Below, one piece after another: positions 24,232 to 31,803 of a stretch of DNA of 64,000 nt. Both the position numbers and the translations under genes were made by a program. A model generated the notes under the pieces. The model did no database searches, was not told the DNA's origin, and saw only the letters and a program-made list of their open reading frames with translations. Each line of letters opens with the position of its first letter. Position 1 is the stretch's first letter. The DNA comes from JAJXWB01 sp964634325 (GTDB taxonomy: Bacteria > Pseudomonadota > Alphaproteobacteria > Rhizobiales > Beijerinckiaceae), in contig CAZWJF010000015.1 of assembly GCA_964634325.1 (NCBI GenBank), positions 1 to 64,000 of the forward strand. The letters are read 5' to 3'.

Positions 24232-25143
24232 TCAGGCGATCAGACCATGGTAGCGGATACGATACAGCAGCCGGCCGGCGTTTTGTCGCGTCGTGAAGCC
24301 GGTGCGGTCGTGCAGGACATTGTTGCAGATCAGACCCCAGCCGGGCCTGAGGCGCGCGCGCAGCACCAGCGGATCGGTCGCCAGAATTCGCGCAAGCGCG
24401 TCGGCCGCGTCGCGCGTCGCCGGATCGTCGCGCCAGGCGATCGAACGGGTGCGCGCCGTATAGCGCATGCCGAGCGCGCCGGAGCGGGGATCGACATAGA
24501 ACACGGGGCCGACGTTGGTTGGCCGCACGCGGCCGCTCGGTTCGACGTTCTCGGGGATCGACATGGCCTGAGGGTGCATCAACGCCGCGATGTGGCCGGG
24601 GTTTTTGTCGCGCAGCCTGATGTAGGCGATCTCGTGGTCGAGCAAACCGTTCTCGCCGCCGTCGGCGTCGCGCACGCAATGCAGGATCATCGCCTGCACA
24701 GCGCGGTCCGGGCCGTGGAAATTGTAATATCCGTCGGTGTGCCAGGCGATCGGTCGGTTCGTGTAAGGGATATATCCGAGGCGTCCGCCGCTCTCGACGA
24801 CTTCAATGGCTACCAGCCCGTCCTGATCGCGCGATCGATGATCCTCGACCGCCTCGAGGCCCATGAACCGACCGAGTTGCAGGACGGCGCGCCGCTGCGC
24901 GGTTTCGTCGAGCGACGGCGGGAAGGCGTAGACCGCCATGTTGGCGCGACCGCATCGCTCCCTGATCGCATCGCGCTCCGAGGCGGAGATCGAGAACGGA
25001 TCTTCGATCTGGACGACGAGTTGCTCGATCGCCGTCGGATAGCGTTCGAGCTTGGTCGCACGCCAGGCGCGATACGCGGGCTCGTCCGCCAGCTCGAACG
25101 GGCCATCGCCTTGCTGCGCGCGCAAGGTCCGGGCAGTCGGCAT
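24232..25143 (-). CDS. TauD/TfdA-like Fe(II)/2-oxoglutarate dioxygenase
   Basis: A 303-residue member of the TauD fold. The iron triad is visible: HTD in RPIAWHTDGYYN, and the distal His in LICNNVLHDRTGF; an Arg in RLLYRIRYHG is placed to bind 2-oxoglutarate. Family members hydroxylate taurine, sulfonates, trimethyllysine and many other compounds. The LGYIPYTNRPIAWHTDGYYN stretch looks closer to the gamma-butyrobetaine/carnitine-like or clavaminate-like branches than to true taurine dioxygenases. It leads an operon with two small unknown genes, divergent from dsrA and upstream of sqr, so a sulfur-linked substrate is plausible but unproven. GGAGGAC is five bases before the chosen ATG. Confidence 0.8.
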   Translation of the reverse strand: MPTARTLRAQQGDGPFELADEPAYRAWRATKLERYPTAIEQLVVQIEDPFSISASERDAIRERCGRANMAVYAFPPSLDETAQRRAVLQLGRFMGLEAVEDHRSRDQDGLVAIEVVESGGRLGYIPYTNRPIAWHTDGYYNFHGPDRAVQAMILHCVRDADGGENGLLDHEIAYIRLRDKNPGHIAALMHPQAMSIPENVEPSGRVRPTNVGPVFYVDPRSGALGMRYTARTRSIAWRDDPATRDAADALARILATDPLVLRARLRPGWGLICNNVLHDRTGFTTRQNAGRLLYRIRYHGLIA

Positions 25144-25217
25144 TCTTGTCCTCCCATGCGTAGCGCCATGGTTTTCCACGGATTTGCGGGAAGATGGAGC
25201 GCTACGCCAGATTTCCT

Positions 25218-25246
25218 ATTCTCATATTCAAATTTTTTGTTATTAT
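25218..25246 (+). promoter_or_regulatory. Candidate dsr operon promoter
   Basis: In an AT-rich island between the divergent dioxygenase and dsrA genes, TTCTCA (25219-25224), 16 bases and TATTAT (25241-25246) make a fair sigma-70 promoter. ATTCTCATATTCAAATTT overlaps it and partly resembles the sulfur-gene operator. The leader to dsrA would be about 155 bases. Confidence 0.4.
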
Positions 25247-25406
25247 GTCCCTGTCACGTCCAATTGAAAAGTCCGAATCGCGTTTCCAGTCAAAGGGTCG
25301 GCGCGGGCGAGGACAGGCGGCGCGAAGCGCGTCGCGGCGGGACAGGGAGGTGCGCATTGGGCTCCGAGGGAGCTTGTGCGGCCACGCTGTGAAGGGAGAC
25401 ATGTGC

Positions 25407-26705
25407 ATGTCGCACGATGACGCGAAGAGCGCTAACGCGCAAAAAGGTCAGCATCCGACGCCTTTGCTGGACCAGTTGGAAGCCGGCCCGTGGCCGAGCT
25501 TCGTGACCGGACTGAAGCGTCTGCGCGATTCGGGCGACAAGCAGTACGCCCCGATGATGAACGATCTTCTGGGTCAGCTCGAGCACTCCTACGAGAACAA
25601 GCTCGGCTACTGGAAGGGCGGCACCGTGTCGGTGTTCGGATACGGCGGCGGCGTCATTCCGCGCTTCTCCGAAGTCGCCGACAAGTTCCCGGCCTCGAAG
25701 GAATTCCACACGCTGCGCGTTCAGCCGCCGGCTGGCTACCACTATGACACCGCCACGCTGCGCAAGATGTGCGACATCTGGGAAAAGCACGGCTCCGGCC
25801 TGATCGCTTTCCACGGACAGTCGGGCGACATCATGTTCCAGGGCTGCTCGACCGAGAACGTGCAGAAGGCGTTCGACGACCTCAACGAGATCGGTTTCGA
25901 CCTCGGCGGCGCCGGCCCGGCGCTGCGCACCTCGATGAGCTGCGTGGGTCATGCGCGCTGCGAAATGTCCTGCTATGACGAGGTGCAGGCGCATCGCACG
26001 GTCATCAACGAATTTCTGGACGAAATGCATCGTCCGGCGCTGCCCTACAAGTTCAAGTTCAAGTTCTCGGGCTGCGGAAACGACTGCGTCAACGCCATCC
26101 ATCGCGCGGACTTCGCCGTGATCGGCACGTGGCGCGACGACATGAAGGTCAATCAGGACGAGGTGAAGAAGTACGTGGCGCGCGTCGGCCGCAAGTATGC
26201 GATCGACCATGTCATCGCCATGTGCCCGACCCGCGCGCTCAGCCTGAACGACGACGATACGCTGGACGTCGACAACAAGTCCTGCGTGCGCTGCATGCAC
26301 TGCCTGAACGTGATGAACAAGGCGCTGTCGCCGGGCGACGACCGCGGCGCGTCCATCCTGATCGGCGGCAAGCGCGCGCTGAAGATCGGCGATCTGATGG
26401 GCACGATGATCGTGCCGTTCATCAAGCTCGAAACCGAAGAGGATTTCGAGAAGCTGAAAGAGATGGCGCGCAATCTGCTCGACTTCTTCGCCGACAACGC
26501 GCTCGAGCACGAGCGTATCGGCGAGACGATGGACCGTATCGGTCTGCCGGCCTTCCTTGAGGCGCTCGGCCTCGAGCCGGATCCGAACATGGTCAATCAT
26601 CCGCGCACCTCGTGCTACGTCCGTACGGACGATTTCGACGAGGAAGCGGAGAAGTATTTCGAGCGCCGCGCGCACAAGGACGCCAAGCGCGTCGCCGCGG
26701 AGTAA
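25407..26705 (+). CDS. dsrA: Reverse-type dissimilatory sulfite reductase alpha subunit
   Basis: A 432-residue subunit of the siroheme enzyme that, running in the oxidative direction, turns DsrC-bound sulfur into sulfite. The siroheme/[4Fe-4S] ligands are SCVGHARC (Cys179, 185) and SGCGNDC (Cys223, 227). The inserted ferredoxin domain has its cysteines at CP (273) and CVRCMHC (293-299). The oxidative direction is inferred from dsrEFH and dsrL in the operon. Of two start codons six bases apart, 25407 has GGGAG at the better distance (eight bases); 25401 would add MC. First gene of a long dsr operon. Confidence 0.96.
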   Translation: MSHDDAKSANAQKGQHPTPLLDQLEAGPWPSFVTGLKRLRDSGDKQYAPMMNDLLGQLEHSYENKLGYWKGGTVSVFGYGGGVIPRFSEVADKFPASKEFHTLRVQPPAGYHYDTATLRKMCDIWEKHGSGLIAFHGQSGDIMFQGCSTENVQKAFDDLNEIGFDLGGAGPALRTSMSCVGHARCEMSCYDEVQAHRTVINEFLDEMHRPALPYKFKFKFSGCGNDCVNAIHRADFAVIGTWRDDMKVNQDEVKKYVARVGRKYAIDHVIAMCPTRALSLNDDDTLDVDNKSCVRCMHCLNVMNKALSPGDDRGASILIGGKRALKIGDLMGTMIVPFIKLETEEDFEKLKEMARNLLDFFADNALEHERIGETMDRIGLPAFLEALGLEPDPNMVNHPRTSCYVRTDDFDEEAEKYFERRAHKDAKRVAAE

Positions 26706-26715
26706 TGCGCTAACG

Positions 26716-26743
26716 CGGGTCGCAGGCTAAACGCCGCGACCCG
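26716..26743 (+). other. Hairpin between dsrA and dsrB
   Basis: CGGGTCGC and GCGACCCG pair over eight bases around a 12-base loop. There is no T run. It lies just after the dsrA stop codon and may tune the relative stability of the dsrA and dsrB messages. Confidence 0.5.
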
Positions 26744-26774
26744 TCGTTCATCGAAATTCGGGAGGAGTTCTCAG

Positions 26775-27854
26775 ATGAATGTCGCCGTTCAGCCGCGTCG
26801 CCCTGACGAATGCGGAGTGCCGGATCCGTTTCCGTTGATGCATCCGGTCCTGAAGAAGAATTACGGCAACTGGGCGTGGCACGATCGCCTGCGTCCGGGC
26901 GTGCTGCATCACGTCTCCAAGAGCGGGGACGAGGTGTGGACCGTTCGCGCCGGCACGCAGCGTCAGATGGACGTCTATACGATCCGCCTGCTCTGCGACA
27001 TCGCGGATAAATTCGCCGAAGGCCACGTGCGTTTCACGACGCGCTCCAACATCGAGTACATGGTCAGTTCGGTCGACAAGGTCGAGCCGCTGATCGCCGA
27101 ACTCAACAAGCACGGCTTCCCGGTCGGCGGCACCGGCAATTCGGTGTCGATGATCTCGCACACCCAGGGCTGGCTGCACTGCGACATTCCGGGCACGGAC
27201 GCGTCGGGCGTGGTCAAGAGCCTGATGGACATGATGCACCACGAGTTCACGCATGAGGAAATGCCGAACCGCGTGCGCATCACGACCTCCTGCTGCCAGA
27301 TCAACTGCGGCGGTCAGGGCGATATCTCGATCAACGTCCAGTACACCAAACCGCCGAAGATCAATCACGACCTGGTGTCGAAGGTCTGCGAGCGTCCGGC
27401 CGTCGTCGCGCGCTGCCCCGTGGCGGCGATCCGTCCGGCCATGGTGAACGGCGTGCCGTCGCTCGAAGTCGACGAACAGAAGTGCGTGTGCTGCGGCGCC
27501 TGCTATCCGCCGTGCCCGCCGATGCAGATCAACGGCGCGGACTCGACCAAGATCGCCGTCTGGGTCGGCGGCAAACACTCGAACGCCCGCTCCAAGCCGA
27601 CGTTCCACAAGCTGGTTGTCGCCAATCTTCCGAACAACGCGCCGCGTTGGCCGGAGGTCGAGGCGGTTGTGAAGAAGATTCTCTACGCCTACAAGGAGCA
27701 CGGCAAAGATTACGAGCGTCTCGGCGAGTGGATCGAGCGCATCGGCTGGCCGCGCTTCTTCGAATTGTGCGATTTCGCCTTCACCAAGCATCACCTCGAT
27801 ACCTGGACCGGCGCGCGCAAGACGATGAACATGTCGGCGCACGTTCACTTCTGA
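26775..27854 (+). CDS. dsrB: Reverse-type dissimilatory sulfite reductase beta subunit
   Basis: A 359-residue partner of DsrA. Its siroheme-side cluster is the usual DsrB form TTSCCQINCGGQGDISI, and a ferredoxin domain has CPVAAIRP and CVCCGACYPPCPP. DsrAB form an alpha2-beta2 complex in the cytoplasm. GGAGGAG lies a few bases before the ATG. It follows dsrA after about 70 bases holding a GC hairpin, and precedes dsrE after another hairpin. Confidence 0.96.
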   Translation: MNVAVQPRRPDECGVPDPFPLMHPVLKKNYGNWAWHDRLRPGVLHHVSKSGDEVWTVRAGTQRQMDVYTIRLLCDIADKFAEGHVRFTTRSNIEYMVSSVDKVEPLIAELNKHGFPVGGTGNSVSMISHTQGWLHCDIPGTDASGVVKSLMDMMHHEFTHEEMPNRVRITTSCCQINCGGQGDISINVQYTKPPKINHDLVSKVCERPAVVARCPVAAIRPAMVNGVPSLEVDEQKCVCCGACYPPCPPMQINGADSTKIAVWVGGKHSNARSKPTFHKLVVANLPNNAPRWPEVEAVVKKILYAYKEHGKDYERLGEWIERIGWPRFFELCDFAFTKHHLDTWTGARKTMNMSAHVHF

Positions 27855-27862
27855 CAACTTCA

Positions 27863-27883
27863 GGCGCGGCCATGAGCCGCGCC
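27863..27883 (+). other. Hairpin between dsrB and dsrE
   Basis: GGCGCGGC-CATGA-GCCGCGCC is a perfect eight-pair GC stem. No T run follows, so it is a likely message-stabilising or processing element, not a terminator. Confidence 0.5.
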
Positions 27884-27911
27884 GTTCGAAACGAAGGGCG
27901 GGGAGGTATCG

Positions 27912-28304
27912 TTGCGGTTCGGAATTCTGGTCAACGAGGGGCCGTATACGCATCAGGCGTCTGACACCGCCTATCGTTTTGCGGTCGCCGCGCTCGAGAA
28001 GGGGCACGAAATCTTTCGTGTCTTCTTCTACCACGACGGCGTGAACAACGGCACGCGCTACACCGTGCCGCCGCAGGACGATCGCAATCTGCAGAAGCTG
28101 TGGAGCGAGCTCGCCGAGAAGCACAAGCTCGATCTCGTCGTGTGCATCGCGGCGGCGCAGCGGCGCGGCATTCTGGACGCCAATGAAGCCAAGCGTCAGG
28201 GCAAGGACGGCGACAACATCGCGCCGGGCTTTCGTATCTCGGGCCTCGGTCAGTTGATCGAGGCGGGCATCCAGGCGGATCGCCTGGTCACGTTCGGCGA
28301 TTGA
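27912..28304 (+). CDS. dsrE: DsrE, catalytic subunit of DsrEFH sulfurtransferase
   Basis: A 130-residue protein of the DsrE fold with the persulfide-carrying cysteine at position 78 (DLVVCIAAAQRRGI), the same position as in Allochromatium vinosum. The DsrE2F2H2 hexamer receives sulfur from TusA and passes it to DsrC. Its presence marks an oxidative dsr locus. The start codon is TTG, supported by GGGGAGG six bases upstream; no ATG is available in frame. It is followed ten bases on by dsrF. Confidence 0.95.
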   Translation: MRFGILVNEGPYTHQASDTAYRFAVAALEKGHEIFRVFFYHDGVNNGTRYTVPPQDDRNLQKLWSELAEKHKLDLVVCIAAAQRRGILDANEAKRQGKDGDNIAPGFRISGLGQLIEAGIQADRLVTFGD

Positions 28305-28313
28305 GAGGCGGTC

Positions 28314-28724
28314 ATGTCGGACGACAGGAAGAAATTTTTCTACATCAATCGCCGCGCGCCGTACGGCACGGTGTACGCCCTGGAATCGCTTGAAGTCGTG
28401 CTGATCGGCGCGGCCTTCGAGCAGGATGTCAGCCTCGCGTTCGTCGACGACGGCGTCTACCAGCTGATGGCCAACCAGGACACGGCCGGCGTCGGCATGA
28501 AGAACTTCTCGAAGACGTACAAGGCGCTCGGCGACTACGAAGTGCGCAAGCTCTACGTCGAAAAAGAATCGCTGGCCGAGCGCGGCCTGACCGTGGACGA
28601 CCTGATGCCGATCACCTACGAGGACGAGGACGACGATTACGCTGAAAAGCCGTCGCTGATCTTTGTGGATCGCGCGGAAATGGCCAAGCTGATCGCTGGC
28701 CAAGACGTCATCCTGAGCTTCTGA
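28314..28724 (+). CDS. dsrF: DsrF, structural subunit of DsrEFH
   Basis: A 136-residue DsrE-fold protein (KKFFYINRRAPYGTVYALESLEVVLIGAAFEQDVSLAFVDDGVYQLM) typical of DsrF. It carries no cysteine, in keeping with a structural rather than sulfur-binding role in the hexamer. The first residues pack against DsrE in the known structure. Short spacing to dsrE and dsrH (nine and seven bases) indicates tight co-expression. Confidence 0.94.
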   Translation: MSDDRKKFFYINRRAPYGTVYALESLEVVLIGAAFEQDVSLAFVDDGVYQLMANQDTAGVGMKNFSKTYKALGDYEVRKLYVEKESLAERGLTVDDLMPITYEDEDDDYAEKPSLIFVDRAEMAKLIAGQDVILSF

Positions 28725-28731
28725 GGGCGCC

Positions 28732-29040
28732 ATGTCGACGTTGCACACTGTCAATAAGTCGCCGTTCGAGCGCTCGAGCTTTGCGAGCTGCCTGGCGCAC
28801 GCCTCGGATGGCGACGCCATTCTGATGATCGAAGACGGCGTGGTCGGCGCCCGCAAGGGCACGAGCTTCACCCCCGCGCTCGCCGCCAAGCTGGCGAGTT
28901 GCGCGGTCTACGTGCTGGCGCCCGATCTGGCGGCGCGCGGCATGAAGGCCGAAGATGTGCTAGAGGGCGTGAAGCTGGTGGACTATGCCGGCTTTGTCGA
29001 CCTTACGACGGAAAAGTCCCGCGTCTGCGCGTGGCTGTGA
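28732..29040 (+). CDS. dsrH: DsrH, third subunit of DsrEFH
   Basis: A 102-residue TusB/DsrH-fold protein: TLHTVNKSPFERSSFASCLAHASDGDAILMIEDGVVGA. The conserved cysteine is at 20 as in characterised DsrH, with others near 62 and 99 that are not needed in the family. Completes the sulfurtransferase hexamer. Starts seven bases after dsrF. Confidence 0.94.
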   Translation: MSTLHTVNKSPFERSSFASCLAHASDGDAILMIEDGVVGARKGTSFTPALAAKLASCAVYVLAPDLAARGMKAEDVLEGVKLVDYAGFVDLTTEKSRVCAWL

Positions 29041-29073
29041 ATTGGCGAACGCCGTAAATCAGGAGGATCGAGC

Positions 29074-29421
29074 ATGAGCGATACGATGACCGCCTACGAA
29101 TGCAATGGACTCGTCGCCGAACACGACGAAGAAGGCTACCTCAAGGACATCAACCAGTGGAACCCCGATCTCGCGCTGTTGATCGCCAAGAGCGAGAACA
29201 TCGAGATGTCGCAGGATCACTGGGAAGTCGTCAACTTCCTGCGCGAATATTACGAGGAATACCAGATCGCCCCGGCGGTTCGCATCCTCGTGAAGGAAAT
29301 GACCAAGAAGTTCGGTAAGGAAAAGGGCGACCAGAAGGCTCTGTACGCTCTGTTCCCGTACGGCCCGGCCAAGCAGGCGTGCAAGATCGCCGGCCTGCCG
29401 AAGCCGACCGGCTGCGTCTAA
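29074..29421 (+). CDS. dsrC: DsrC, sulfur carrier with two C-terminal redox cysteines
   Basis: A 115-residue protein with the mobile tail QACKIAGLPKPTGCV: Cys103 and the penultimate Cys114 are 11 residues apart, exactly as needed to form the trisulfide/disulfide cycle with DsrAB. It carries sulfur from DsrEFH to DsrAB and its oxidised form is thought to be handled by DsrMKJOP. AGGAGG lies upstream of the ATG. A bulged GC hairpin immediately downstream may allow dsrC to accumulate more than the membrane genes. Confidence 0.97.
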   Translation: MSDTMTAYECNGLVAEHDEEGYLKDINQWNPDLALLIAKSENIEMSQDHWEVVNFLREYYEEYQIAPAVRILVKEMTKKFGKEKGDQKALYALFPYGPAKQACKIAGLPKPTGCV

Positions 29422-29452
29422 CACTTCACTGCGTCTCAAGAGCGCGGTTCCG

Positions 29453-29481
29453 GGCCGACGGGCGGAAACAAGCCCGCGGCC
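29453..29481 (+). other. Hairpin between dsrC and dsrM
   Basis: GGCCG-a-CGGGC pairs with GCCCG-CGGCC, ten pairs with one bulged A and an eight-base loop. It ends 12 bases before the dsrM start and overlaps the start of its ribosome-site region, so it could also limit dsrM translation. Confidence 0.5.
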
Positions 29482-29493
29482 GAGGGAGGAGTC

Positions 29494-30225
29494 ATGCTTA
29501 CAACTGTCTTCGCAATCCTCTTCTATGTCGCCACGCTCGTGCTTGCGCTCGGGCTCGGCTCTCGGATCTGGCTCTATGCGAAGACGCCGGCGCCTTTGAA
29601 GATTCCGACGACGCCGGCGCCGACGACGCGCAGCGGCGTCGTGCTGCGCATGGCGCGCGAAGTCGTCTTCTTCCAAAGCCTGTTCAACTCGAACAAGTGG
29701 ACATGGGCTTTCGGCTGGCTGTTCCACGTGTCGCTGGCGGTCGTTCTGTTTCGGCACCTGCGCTATTTCCTGCAGCCGGTGCCCGAGATCGTCGCGATCA
29801 TACAGCCGATCGGCGTGCTGGCGGGCTTCGCAATGGTCGCCGGCCTGCTGCTGCTCTGGGCGCGCAGGTTCGTGGTCGAGCGCATCCGTTACATCACCGG
29901 CCCCTCGGACCATTTGATGCTCGCCCTGCTCGTGATGATCGGGATCAGCGGCCTGAGCATGAAGTTCGTCGCCCACACCGACATCGTCGCGGTCAAGGCT
30001 TTCTTCCTCGGCCTGATGTATTTCGACTGGAAGCCGCTGCCGGCCGACATCAATCTCATCGTCCACCTGTCGCTGGTGTTGACGCTGATGATCATCTTCC
30101 CGTTCTCGAAGCTGCTGCATGCGCCGGGCGTGTTCTTCAGCCCGACCCGCAATCAGGCCGACGACAGCCGCGAGCGCCGTTACGCGCCGCGCGGCCTGTT
30201 GAAGCCGCAGTCCAACAAGGCCTGA
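29494..30225 (+). CDS. dsrM: DsrM, cytochrome b subunit of DsrMKJOP
   Basis: A 243-residue NarI-like membrane protein with five or six helices and heme-ligand histidines (LFHVSLAVVLFRHLRYFL, INLIVHLSLVLTLMIIFPFSKLLH). It binds b hemes and links quinone to the cytoplasmic DsrK. The family resemblance to Isp1 of the hydrogenase is clear. GAGGGAGGA precedes the ATG; dsrK starts ten bases after it ends. Confidence 0.94.
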   Translation: MLTTVFAILFYVATLVLALGLGSRIWLYAKTPAPLKIPTTPAPTTRSGVVLRMAREVVFFQSLFNSNKWTWAFGWLFHVSLAVVLFRHLRYFLQPVPEIVAIIQPIGVLAGFAMVAGLLLLWARRFVVERIRYITGPSDHLMLALLVMIGISGLSMKFVAHTDIVAVKAFFLGLMYFDWKPLPADINLIVHLSLVLTLMIIFPFSKLLHAPGVFFSPTRNQADDSRERRYAPRGLLKPQSNKA

Positions 30226-30235
30226 GGAGAGACGC

Positions 30236-31792
30236 ATGGCGGGCGTATCTGCCGATTTCAAGCCGAAGGAACGGGTCGTCGGCGATCCGATCGAAATCCC
30301 CGAGATCGCCTGCGGTGCGATGGCCGGCTCGAAGCCTTTCGTCGCGCAGGCGCAGCATAACCAGCCGCTGGGTTTTCCGGGCGAACTGGTCGAGAACTGG
30401 CACGACAAGGCGATCTTCCGGCTCGGCGAACTGCTCGAGAACAACCGCGCGCTGCGCGTCTATCTCGACTCCTGCGTGAAGTGCGGCGCCTGCACGGACA
30501 AGTGCCATTACTTCATGGGCACCGGCGATCCGAAGAACATGCCGGTCGCTCGGCAGGACCTGCTGCGCAAGGTCTATCGCCGCCATTTCACCTGGGCTGG
30601 CAAGGTCGTGCCGTGGCTCGTCGGCGCGGAAGACCTGACCAAGGAAGTCCTCGACGACTGGTACAGCTATTTCCACCAATGCTCGCAGTGCCGCCGCTGC
30701 TCGGTGTTTTGTCCCTACGGCATCGACACGGCCGAGATTTCCATGGCTGCGCGCGACATCATGGACACGATCGGCCTCGGCCAGAAATATTCGAACGAGA
30801 TCATCGGCAAGGTCTTCAACATCGGCAACAATCTCGGACTGCCCCCGAAAGCGCTGAAGAACACGCTGGAAGGCCTCGAGGAGGAGATCGAGGAAGAAAC
30901 AGGCGTTCCGGTCAAACTGCCGCTCGACGTGCAGGGCGCGGACATTCTTCTGGTGACGCCGAGCGCGGACTTCTTCGCCTCGCCGCATATGGAAGGCCTG
31001 ATCGGTTACGCCAAAGTGCTGCATGAGGCGGGCGTCTCGTGGACGCTGTCGACCTATGCTTCGGAAGCGGCGAACTTCGGCATGTTCGTCGGTTCGCGGG
31101 AAAACATGCAGAGGGTCGCTCAACGCATCCACAAGGCTGCGAAGGATCTCGGCGTCAAGCGGCTGGTGTTCGGCGAATGCGGCCATGCCTGGCGCGTCGC
31201 TTATTCCTTCCTCGACACGCTCGCGGGCCCGTTCGACTTCCTCGATCGCAATTATCCCGTGCCGCAGCACATCTGCGAGTTCACCTACGATCTCATGCAG
31301 AAGGGCAAACTGCGGTTCGACAAGTCGAAGAACGACGAATTCCGGCTGACCTTCCATGACAGCTGCAACGTCGCGCGCGCGTCGCGCATGGGCGACAAGC
31401 CGGGCGGGCAGTTCGAAATTCCGCGCGCGATCCTGCGCGGCGTCTGCAACCATTATTACGACATGGCGCCGGAGACGATCCACGAGAAGACGTTGTGCTG
31501 CGGCGGCGGCGGCGGTCTTCTGACGGACGAGTTGATGGACGTGCGCATCAAAGGCGCGCAACCGCGCATGCGGGCGCTCAAGGACGTCGCCGACGAATAC
31601 GGCGTGACGCACATGGCGGCGATCTGCGCGATCTGCAAGGCGCAGTTCTCGAAGGTCCTGCCGCAATACGGTTTCGAAATGGATGCGATCGTGAGCGTGC
31701 ATCAGATGGTGTCGAACGCCATCCTGCTCACGGGATCGACCCAGGCCGAAGAATACGACGCGCAACACCGGCCTGCCGCAGCGCAGGCGTGA
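30236..31792 (+). CDS. dsrK: DsrK, HdrD-like Fe-S subunit of DsrMKJOP
   Basis: A 518-residue cytoplasmic subunit. [4Fe-4S] motifs are CVKCGACTDKCHYF and CSQCRRCSVFCPYGID; the catalytic-type CCG region reads HDSCNVARASRMGD and KTLCCGGGGGLLTDELMD. It is thought to act on the DsrC disulfide/trisulfide. The N-terminal extension before the first cluster (about 75 residues) is usual for DsrK. It is co-transcribed with dsrM and dsrL. Confidence 0.95.
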   Translation: MAGVSADFKPKERVVGDPIEIPEIACGAMAGSKPFVAQAQHNQPLGFPGELVENWHDKAIFRLGELLENNRALRVYLDSCVKCGACTDKCHYFMGTGDPKNMPVARQDLLRKVYRRHFTWAGKVVPWLVGAEDLTKEVLDDWYSYFHQCSQCRRCSVFCPYGIDTAEISMAARDIMDTIGLGQKYSNEIIGKVFNIGNNLGLPPKALKNTLEGLEEEIEEETGVPVKLPLDVQGADILLVTPSADFFASPHMEGLIGYAKVLHEAGVSWTLSTYASEAANFGMFVGSRENMQRVAQRIHKAAKDLGVKRLVFGECGHAWRVAYSFLDTLAGPFDFLDRNYPVPQHICEFTYDLMQKGKLRFDKSKNDEFRLTFHDSCNVARASRMGDKPGGQFEIPRAILRGVCNHYYDMAPETIHEKTLCCGGGGGLLTDELMDVRIKGAQPRMRALKDVADEYGVTHMAAICAICKAQFSKVLPQYGFEMDAIVSVHQMVSNAILLTGSTQAEEYDAQHRPAAAQA

Positions 31793-31803
31793 GGGAGACG
31801 GCG

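Noticed and set aside
24232..25143. Calling the dioxygenase a true taurine dioxygenase (TauD)
   Set aside because: No tauABC genes nearby and the region around the HxD motif looks more like other branches of the fold.
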